Assembly (NCBI GenBank): GCA_902801475.1
Contig: CADCIO010000009.1
Location: 1 to 64,000, forward strand
Direction: 5' to 3'
Origin: an uncultured Bacteroidales bacterium
Lineage (GTDB): Bacteria; Bacteroidota; Bacteroidia; Bacteroidales; Bacteroidaceae
Length of the DNA stretch: 64,000 nucleotides
Shown here: in pieces, positions 53,944-61,389 of the stretch
How the letters are laid out: each line of letters opens with the position of its first letter
How positions within the stretch are numbered: the first letter of the stretch is position 1
The notes under the pieces: generated by a model
Told to the model about the DNA's origin: nothing
Databases searched by the model: none
What the model saw: the letters and a program-made list of their open reading frames with translations, nothing else
Program-made: the position numbers and the translations under genes

Positions 53944-55863
53944 ATGAATAATATCAAAAATACATTCCGTGCCGGATTCGCAATAGCAGCAGGACTCGTT
54001 GTGATGTACTCATGTACTGACACATGGGACGACCATTACAATGCAGGACAGTCAACGCTGAAATTTAATGGCACAACGATGCAGGCTCTCGAAGAGACTG
54101 CACCAGACTTCGCCAAGGTAGTCAAGGCGTATGGGTTCTCTCGTGAACTTTCTTCAGATAACACCTATACGGTGTGGGCACCTGCTGATGGTTCCTTCGA
54201 CCTGTCTGACTACGTAGGCGCTAATGGCGAGAGAGTGGCAGATTCTGCAGAAGTGGTAAATGACTTCATCAAGAACCACGTAGCACTTTATTCATTGTCG
54301 CTCAGCCCCAAAGACCAATCTTTCAGCTTGTTGAACAGGAAAAGAGGAAGCATGACGTCTGACGGCATGTTTGGTCATTCCAAGATTGACGAGCAGAAAA
54401 ACAATATTTCTTGTCAAAATGGTATTCTTCACCTGATTGACCAACCATCTCCATATGCTAACAATCTTTTTGAAATGATTGCCAAGCAGTATAAGGCTGA
54501 TACGGAAGCAGGTAAGGACACCTTGTCTCTTTATGCTTATCTGTATGATGAGAAAGTGAATAAGGATACCTTGATTGAGGGGAAATCTGTCAGCCGCGGT
54601 GTGGATGCAGATGGTAATAAGATATGGGTGAGCAAGTATCTGGAACAGAACAATACGGTGCTCAAGAACCACGATGCAAGACTCTATGAAGAGGACTCTC
54701 TTTTTATTGCGATTCTTCCTTCTGCCAAGGCATGGGGCGAGCGCTACAAGAAGGCTGAGTCACTGTTGAAGTTCAACCCTTCTGAGGACAATCGTGCTCC
54801 TGGCACTTGCGACTCATTGACACGTCATTATGCCAACACGTTTGCCATGACCGACTTGTACTATAACCAGAATGCTAATGAGCATTGGGAAGACTCCCTG
54901 AAGTCAACTGACTATTACAATGCTTGGCATGGTGTGAACGATTGGACGCAACACGTGTACTACAGCAAGGAGCCAAAGGATATGCCAGAGGATAAAGAAA
55001 TCAATGATATCTTGGCAAAGTGTGGGGATCCAGTTGAGTGCTCTAATGGTATTGCTTATCTCGTTGATGAATATCCTTTCACGGCAGTGGAGCAGTTCTT
55101 CAAGAAGATTAAGGTGACAGCATCTGATGCTTCTGTGAATAAGTTGGGCTCTGGTGACAACTGGACTTACACCAAGGGTGTGAATAAGACTTTCAGTATG
55201 CGTGCAGGAACCTTCACCTCAACGGTGAACATCCCTGTTTATGATGATGAAGGTGAGATTATCTCCTATGAGAGAGAATCTTTGCGCCAGCCTTTTAGTT
55301 ATGTGGACTTCACTCCAACCAGTGGTAACATCACGGTAGGTTTCAATGTTCCTAACACCCTTTCTGGTACATATGACATCTATATTGTCACTTGTCCCAT
55401 CTGGTTTAAGGATGATTATGCAAATATTCCAATAGAAGAATGGGACGCTCGTCCATACCGTTTCACTGCCACGATTATTGAACGTGACGATGAGGGTAAG
55501 AACATCGGTCAGTTCCCATCTAAGGGTAAGACACTGGAGAATCCAGAACCTATTGACGAGAAGCAGAAAACAATCTTCTTGTCACAAGGTGGTGTGACTT
55601 ATAACGACAAAGGGCAGACCGTCATCAATGATACGACTTATCTGGGACAGTATCAGTTCAAGAATGCCTATTATGGCAGAGCTGACTACGGTGTGATCAT
55701 TCAGATTGCATCTTCTATTCTTTCGAGTCAGAGAAAAGACTTCTCTAACGAGATGCTCATCAGCTCGATCATTCTGAAGCCACATGATGAAGATGCACCA
55801 GTGGCAGAAGAAACAAAAACGAGAAAAAGTATTCAGTTGACAACTTCTAATATACGTAAATAG
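53944..55863 (+). CDS. FAS1 lipoprotein with C-terminal beta-sandwich (639 aa)
   Basis: The lipoprotein signal ends at Cys24 (VVMYSC). Two FAS1 units lie at about residues 38-170 (NTYTVWAPADGSF ... NGILHLIDQ) and 172-390 (LFIAILPSAKAW ... SNGIAYLVDEYPF). A C-terminal beta-rich domain (residues ~400-620) contains TLSGTYDIYIVTCPIWF, which mirrors AGTYEVRMMTCV of the preceding protein. It ends 2 bases before the second susC gene, so translation is probably coupled and the product is likely a partner of that transporter. Ligand unknown. Confidence 0.78.
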   Translation: MNNIKNTFRAGFAIAAGLVVMYSCTDTWDDHYNAGQSTLKFNGTTMQALEETAPDFAKVVKAYGFSRELSSDNTYTVWAPADGSFDLSDYVGANGERVADSAEVVNDFIKNHVALYSLSLSPKDQSFSLLNRKRGSMTSDGMFGHSKIDEQKNNISCQNGILHLIDQPSPYANNLFEMIAKQYKADTEAGKDTLSLYAYLYDEKVNKDTLIEGKSVSRGVDADGNKIWVSKYLEQNNTVLKNHDARLYEEDSLFIAILPSAKAWGERYKKAESLLKFNPSEDNRAPGTCDSLTRHYANTFAMTDLYYNQNANEHWEDSLKSTDYYNAWHGVNDWTQHVYYSKEPKDMPEDKEINDILAKCGDPVECSNGIAYLVDEYPFTAVEQFFKKIKVTASDASVNKLGSGDNWTYTKGVNKTFSMRAGTFTSTVNIPVYDDEGEIISYERESLRQPFSYVDFTPTSGNITVGFNVPNTLSGTYDIYIVTCPIWFKDDYANIPIEEWDARPYRFTATIIERDDEGKNIGQFPSKGKTLENPEPIDEKQKTIFLSQGGVTYNDKGQTVINDTTYLGQYQFKNAYYGRADYGVIIQIASSILSSQRKDFSNEMLISSIILKPHDEDAPVAEETKTRKSIQLTTSNIRK

Positions 55864-55865
55864 TT

Positions 55866-58800
55866 ATGCAGCACTTCAATAAATACGGAATCGCAGCATT
55901 CATGTTCTTCCTTGGAATCGCACTTCCAGCCGTTGCACAAGAGGAGGTAACAGAGGAGGTAACAGAGGTTGCTGCACCTATCAAAAAGGTTAAGCCAGCG
56001 AAGACATACCCAACCATTGACGTGAAGGGTAAGGTGGTGGATGCTGTTACAGGCGAGCCACTTGCCGGTGTTCGACTCCAGGCTTTCAACAACAAGTATT
56101 ATACAGCCATGACGGATGAGAATGGTGAATACACTATTCAAGTTCCCCAATTCGTCACGGCACTCACTGTTCGACTCGAAGGCTACAACCTGACCAATGT
56201 GTCTATCAATGGTCGTACAACCGATGTAAACGTACGTTTGCAGTCGGATATTCTGAAAGATGATTATACGACCAATGCATCGGCACGCAAGAGTGTGACT
56301 GAGATCGACTTTACGAACACGCCAGCGCTGACCATCGACCAAGAGATACAGACTCGCTTGGGAGCTGATATCAGAAGCATCCAGCGTTCTGCTAATCCTG
56401 GTGAAGGTATGGCGATGTTCATCAATGGTCTGAACTCGTTGAACTCAAACGCTATGCCACTCGTCGTATTGGATGGTGTGGTGTATGACATGTTGTATGA
56501 CACAAGGATGCTGCACAATGGTTACTTCAATAACCTGTTGCAGGCCATCAACGTGGACGACATCGAGTCCGTGAATGTTCTGAAGAATGGAACTGCCATC
56601 TATGGTGCTAAGGCTGCCAATGGCGTCATCGAAATCAAGACCAAGCGTTGTCACTCAATGGCAACTCGTATCGATGTGAACATCAATACAGGTTTTGAAG
56701 TTGCTCCTAAGACGTATGAATTGATGAATGCAGGACAGTATCGTTCTTATGCATCAAACCTCTTGCAGACCACTAACACTACGCTGACGGAGTTCAAGTT
56801 CTTGCACTCTGAACCAGACTATTATTATTATAATGTGTATCATAATAATACTGACTGGAACAAGGAAGTCCACAGAACGGCTTGGACACAGAACTACGGC
56901 ATTTCTATCCAAGGTGGTGATGATATCGCACAGTATAACCTCTCTGTAGGCTATGGCGATGCTAAGTCAACTCTGAAGAAAAATGATATGCAGCGTTTCA
57001 ATGTACGTTTCAATACCGACATCGTGCTGAACAAGTGGTTCTATACCAAGTTCGATGCCAGCTACACGAACGTGACACGTGACTTGCGTAGCGATGGTTG
57101 GGCTAACAACCAGCACTTGCAGGCATTGGCTTCACCCAGTGCATTGGCTAACATCAAGGCTCCTTTCTTGAGCCCTTACGACTTTGCTACAGACAGAAAT
57201 GTGACCAACTTCATTGCAGATGCTGATGATTATCTGAATGAGGTTTGGGGTAATATCAATACATCGAGAGCTCAGCTTGCTAACCCAGTTGCAATCCTTG
57301 GAAATGGTGAGGCAAAGAACAAGAACCACTCTGATTGTACGATGATTAATGTCTCCATCGCCCCAACATGGGAGCCTACAAATGACTTCTCTTTGACAGA
57401 GAAATTCAGCTACACCATCCAGAGTATGGATGAGGCTTACTTCACCCCAATCATTGGTATGCCTACTTATACACTACCTGGTAACATGGACGCAACAGAG
57501 AACTCCAAGTATTCCATGTTCTCGAAGCACAATGCCGTGTTCTCTGATACGCGTGCTGATTGGAAGATCCTTCCTAATGGTGCTCATCGTGTAGAGGTGT
57601 TCGGTGGTGTCCGCTTCATGAATGACACATACAGAGCTTCTTATCTGTTGGCAGATGGAACGGGTAGTGATAAGACTCCTAACACGGGTAGCAGAAACCG
57701 TAAGATTACGGGTTCTGACACGAACTGGAGAACGCTGGCTTACTATGCAAATGCTGATTACAACTACATGGAGAAGTATTATGTATCTGGTCAGTTGTCT
57801 ATGGAAACATCTTCTCGTTTCGGTAAGAATGCAGGTATGAAGATGTTTGGTGTAGGTTGGGGTGTATTCCCATCTGTCCAGGGTGCTTGGGTCATTTCCA
57901 ATGAAGATTGGTTCCCAACGGGACACGGAGTGGATATGTTGAAGATCAATGGAGGTTTCGAGTCTGTGGGTAACGACGCGATGGATAACTCTGCTACACT
58001 GACCTATATGTCATCTGAAATGGTAGGTGGTAGAAGAATCTCTTCTCTTGGTTTGGCAAACATCGGTAGTTCTTCTCTCCAGTGGGAGACTACGAACCGC
58101 TTCAATGTGGGTCTGGAAGGTAACTTCTTCAACAACCGCTTGAACTTGAGAGCTAACTACTTCTGGTCTAAGACCAACAACTTGATTACTCTGGGTACTT
58201 TGGCTTATGTGGCAGGTCTTCCAGATTACTTCACCAACGATGGTGCGTTGAAGAATAATGGATTTGATGCTGCTTTCAATGCCAAGGTGCTTGATGGAAG
58301 AGATTTCAAGATTGAGTTGGGCGCAAGCATTGGTCATTATAAGAACAAGTTGACTCGTCTGCCAAAGGGTGTGAACTCTTTCGAGACAAATCTCTATGGT
58401 GGTACTGTCCTCTCAGAGGTAGGCAAGAGCGCTGGTGTCTTCTACGGTTATAAGACAGATGGTGTCTATAAGGATACGCAAGCTGCGAATGATGATGGCA
58501 AGTTCATTCGTGACGATGCAGGTAATCCTGTTTATTTCGGTGCAGGTGACATAAAGTTCGTGGATAAGGATGGCAATGGTGAAATCAATGAGAACGATCG
58601 CTTCGTGATTGGTGACCCCAATCCAGACATCTATGGTAACATCAGCCTGAAACTTCACTATACGAAGAACTGGACATTGGCTGCTAACTTCAACTATTCT
58701 GTGGGCAATGACATTTATAACTATGAACGTGCCGTATTGGAAGGCGGTTCTAACTTCGTCAACCAAACTACAGCTGTCGTTCGTAGATGGACCACGGAGG

Positions 58801-59114
58801 GTCAGGTGACAGATATTCCAAAGGCTACTTATTCTGACCCAATGGGTAACAGCCGTTTCTCAGACCGTTGGATTGAGAATGGCTCATATCTGAAGTTGAA
58901 GAATGTGACACTGTCATACAAGGTGCCAATCCAGAATGAGTACATTCAAGGTATGACCGTTTGGTTTGCAGCGAACAACCTCTTCACGCTGACAAAGTAT
59001 CTGGGTCCAGATCCAGAACTCTCTTGTGGCAACAGTGTTTTGTATCAGGGCATAGATGCTGGCTATCTGTCATCAGGTCGCAGCTTCCATCTTGGTGTTA
59101 AGATTAACCTCTAA
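55866..59114 (+). CDS. SusC/RagA-type TonB-dependent outer-membrane transporter 2
   Basis: This 1082-aa protein's signal peptide ends near LPAVAQ. The mature N-terminus has a short repeated acidic segment (EEVTEEVTEV), then the carboxypeptidase-regulatory-like domain (VKGKVVDAVTGEPLAGVRLQ), a plug (MPLVVLDGVVYDM, VNVLKNGTAIYGAKAANGVI) and the barrel, ending LGVKINL. The usual VVVTAxG segment before the plug is not recognisable, and the plug signature is less canonical than in transporter 1, so the two pairs are divergent and not a recent duplication. The SusD partner follows after 12 bases. Confidence 0.9.
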   Translation: MQHFNKYGIAAFMFFLGIALPAVAQEEVTEEVTEVAAPIKKVKPAKTYPTIDVKGKVVDAVTGEPLAGVRLQAFNNKYYTAMTDENGEYTIQVPQFVTALTVRLEGYNLTNVSINGRTTDVNVRLQSDILKDDYTTNASARKSVTEIDFTNTPALTIDQEIQTRLGADIRSIQRSANPGEGMAMFINGLNSLNSNAMPLVVLDGVVYDMLYDTRMLHNGYFNNLLQAINVDDIESVNVLKNGTAIYGAKAANGVIEIKTKRCHSMATRIDVNINTGFEVAPKTYELMNAGQYRSYASNLLQTTNTTLTEFKFLHSEPDYYYYNVYHNNTDWNKEVHRTAWTQNYGISIQGGDDIAQYNLSVGYGDAKSTLKKNDMQRFNVRFNTDIVLNKWFYTKFDASYTNVTRDLRSDGWANNQHLQALASPSALANIKAPFLSPYDFATDRNVTNFIADADDYLNEVWGNINTSRAQLANPVAILGNGEAKNKNHSDCTMINVSIAPTWEPTNDFSLTEKFSYTIQSMDEAYFTPIIGMPTYTLPGNMDATENSKYSMFSKHNAVFSDTRADWKILPNGAHRVEVFGGVRFMNDTYRASYLLADGTGSDKTPNTGSRNRKITGSDTNWRTLAYYANADYNYMEKYYVSGQLSMETSSRFGKNAGMKMFGVGWGVFPSVQGAWVISNEDWFPTGHGVDMLKINGGFESVGNDAMDNSATLTYMSSEMVGGRRISSLGLANIGSSSLQWETTNRFNVGLEGNFFNNRLNLRANYFWSKTNNLITLGTLAYVAGLPDYFTNDGALKNNGFDAAFNAKVLDGRDFKIELGASIGHYKNKLTRLPKGVNSFETNLYGGTVLSEVGKSAGVFYGYKTDGVYKDTQAANDDGKFIRDDAGNPVYFGAGDIKFVDKDGNGEINENDRFVIGDPNPDIYGNISLKLHYTKNWTLAANFNYSVGNDIYNYERAVLEGGSNFVNQTTAVVRRWTTEGQVTDIPKATYSDPMGNSRFSDRWIENGSYLKLKNVTLSYKVPIQNEYIQGMTVWFAANNLFTLTKYLGPDPELSCGNSVLYQGIDAGYLSSGRSFHLGVKINL

Positions 59115-59126
59115 TTTGTATCAATC

Positions 59127-61238
59127 ATGAAAATGAAATCTATTATAAAATGTGGCTTGATTTTGCTTGGACTCGGAACAGCCACAGTGTCATGCGAGGA
59201 CATGTTTACAGCAGATAACACGCTGGTGACTACAAATCTCGCTCCACAAGACACACTTTATCAGATGATGGGCATTGTTAAGCGTATGCAGAAATTGGCA
59301 GACCGTACAGTGCTGTTGGGTGAGGTGAGAGCCGACCTTGTTGACGTGGATCCAATCCATGCATCGGCAGACATCCAAGAGCTTGCTGCGAACAATGTGT
59401 CTGCAACGAACATCTATAACCAGCCTGCCGATTATTATGCTGTCATCAACAGTTGTAACATTTATCTCGCATACGTTGACTCTTTGCGCAATTCTCAGGG
59501 AACTCGTAAGTATTACGAGAAGGAAATCCTTGCTGCAAAGTGCTTCCGTGCATGGTGCTATCTTGAGTTGATCAAGAACTATGGCGAGGTACCTTACGTT
59601 CGTACGCCTGTGCTAACCTCAGACGAGGCGGAAGATATTGTGGCATCGGGCAAGAAGGAAGGTCTGGTGACGATTGTGACCGATATGATCAACGACTTGA
59701 GCAACTTCCGCATGGATGAGAACAACGACTTGCGTCAGGGTTATGGTAATGCATCGTTCGGTAGCGTTCGTGTTCGTGACGTGTTCATTCCTGTTCGTGC
59801 CATGTTGGCAGAGCTGTATTTGTGGCGTGCTTCCTACACGGGTAGTGAAGCGGATTACAAGAATGCCATCTGTATGTACCACGACTACTTCACTTTCCCT
59901 GGTGAGGAAATTAACACTGGAGGAGGTTCTGCAGAATGGGGTTCTCGTGACGCTCAGAGACCAGCTTCTACCAGTTATGCAAGCTACTATTTCTTGGATG
60001 AAACGGAATGTGCAGGTGTACTTCCATTGGAGACTTCAGAATATTATGGAACAGTTTCAAAGTTGAGAAATGTGTTCTGCTCCCTCGACTCCAACAACTA
60101 TTACCCTGCAGTGATGGCTTCACAGCGTGCCAAGGACATTTCCAACTCTCAGGACTATTGTCAGTTGATTCTTTACACGAATGCTCGTCCTGAGATATAT
60201 TATCGTGAGCATGATCCTAACCTCTATTCTGAGTACATGACCATGGAGGGCGACCTTCGCTTGTATGCTGTTTCGGATGGTCCAGACAACGTGAAGGACA
60301 ACTCATCCAACAGCCGCGAGAATAGCAGTTACAATAACATGTATTTCCTGAATAGAAAGTATGGTACGACGACGGATGGCTCAAACCATTTGCCTTTCAT
60401 TCCTTTCTTCCGTAACAACATTCTTTATCTGCACTTTGCAGAGGCATTGAACCGTGCTGGTTTCCCTGAGACAGCGTTCGCTATCTTGAAGTATGGTCTT
60501 TCTTACTACACAATTGGCGATCCAGAGAAGAGGGTCATTTCACAGGATGAGTTTGATCGTCTTTGCGAGATTACTTCAAAGGGCTTCACCGTTCAAGAAG
60601 CTAAGTACACGGATGATGAACTTAAAAAGAAGACAACAGGTACCGCTGTTATCTGGAACTCAAGTGTATTCGGAACTTATAACATCGTTCCTCTGGATCA
60701 GATGGGCCCAACCCTGACGATTGAAGGTGGTGACTATATTCAGAGAGGTATTCACTCTTTGGGTAGCGGTGACACAGAATACAATGAGAAGTACTACCTG
60801 GATGACGAAGACACTAAGAAGGGGCTGAAGACTTATGTGGAGGATATCGAACTTGAAGAAGTTCCACGTCTGAGCAAGAACTCTACTCATGAGGATTCTG
60901 TTGAGTATGACCGCGTCATTGAGTATAATGCATGGGCTGACTCTGTGAACATTGCACGTAAGGATAGCGTTGATACTTACAATGCTGAGTATCTGGCATC
61001 TTCTGATGTTCGCGCTAAGCGTCAGGCTCACGTCGCTCAGCTCATTCTCGACGAGGAGGCATTGGAAGGTGTCTTCGAGGGCCTGCGTTTCTATGACATC
61101 ATGCGTTATCAGATGCAGGAGAAGGGTGGTGCCTCTTTGGGTACAACCATTACAATGCCTGCTTACATTGAAGAGAAGTATGGTACGACCACTAAGATGG
61201 CGGGCAAGCCATGGTTCCTCACGCTACCGGACAAGTGA
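59127..61238 (+). CDS. SusD/RagB-type lipoprotein 2
   Basis: This 703-aa lipoprotein (Cys23 in TATVSC) has SusD tetratricopeptide-like helices (FRAWCYLELIKNYGEVPYV, RAMLAELYLWRASY) and the C-terminal motif LDEEALEGVFEGLRFYDIMR. It is longer than the common 500-600 aa, with a charged insertion at about residues 555-640 (LEEVPRLSKNSTHEDSVEYD). It is the last gene of the operon; a terminator follows 27 bases after the stop. Confidence 0.88.
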   Translation: MKMKSIIKCGLILLGLGTATVSCEDMFTADNTLVTTNLAPQDTLYQMMGIVKRMQKLADRTVLLGEVRADLVDVDPIHASADIQELAANNVSATNIYNQPADYYAVINSCNIYLAYVDSLRNSQGTRKYYEKEILAAKCFRAWCYLELIKNYGEVPYVRTPVLTSDEAEDIVASGKKEGLVTIVTDMINDLSNFRMDENNDLRQGYGNASFGSVRVRDVFIPVRAMLAELYLWRASYTGSEADYKNAICMYHDYFTFPGEEINTGGGSAEWGSRDAQRPASTSYASYYFLDETECAGVLPLETSEYYGTVSKLRNVFCSLDSNNYYPAVMASQRAKDISNSQDYCQLILYTNARPEIYYREHDPNLYSEYMTMEGDLRLYAVSDGPDNVKDNSSNSRENSSYNNMYFLNRKYGTTTDGSNHLPFIPFFRNNILYLHFAEALNRAGFPETAFAILKYGLSYYTIGDPEKRVISQDEFDRLCEITSKGFTVQEAKYTDDELKKKTTGTAVIWNSSVFGTYNIVPLDQMGPTLTIEGGDYIQRGIHSLGSGDTEYNEKYYLDDEDTKKGLKTYVEDIELEEVPRLSKNSTHEDSVEYDRVIEYNAWADSVNIARKDSVDTYNAEYLASSDVRAKRQAHVAQLILDEEALEGVFEGLRFYDIMRYQMQEKGGASLGTTITMPAYIEEKYGTTTKMAGKPWFLTLPDK

Positions 61239-61265
61239 TGTGATTTGAATCACTTACATGATAAA

Positions 61266-61298
61266 GGGGTTATGCCGAGCATTGGTATAGCCCCTTTT
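61266..61298 (+). terminator. Terminator of the FAS1/SusCD operon
   Basis: GGGGTTATGCC (61266-61276) pairs over 11 bp (two G-U) with GGTATAGCCCC (61284-61294) around a 7-nt loop and is followed by TTTTCTTTTT. It is a clear intrinsic terminator. Confidence 0.9.
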
Positions 61299-61327
61299 CT
61301 TTTTCTGTGCTATTTTATGGCATTCCT

Positions 61328-61358
61328 TTTGTGAGGTCAGATATTTTGTGTACCTTTG
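61328..61358 (+). promoter_or_regulatory. Promoter of the PEP-synthase-like gene
   Basis: TTTG (61328-61331), 19 nt, TACCTTTG (61351-61358). The start near 61365 leaves a leader of only about 25 nt before the ATG at 61390. Confidence 0.75.
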
Positions 61359-61389
61359 CAAGCAGAAACATCATGTTGCAGTCTTCATT

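Noticed and set aside
55940-55972. Shine-Dalgarno-like GAGGAGGTAACA tandem
   Set aside because: It is inside the susC 2 coding region (EEVTEEVTE repeat) with no start codon following in a plausible frame.
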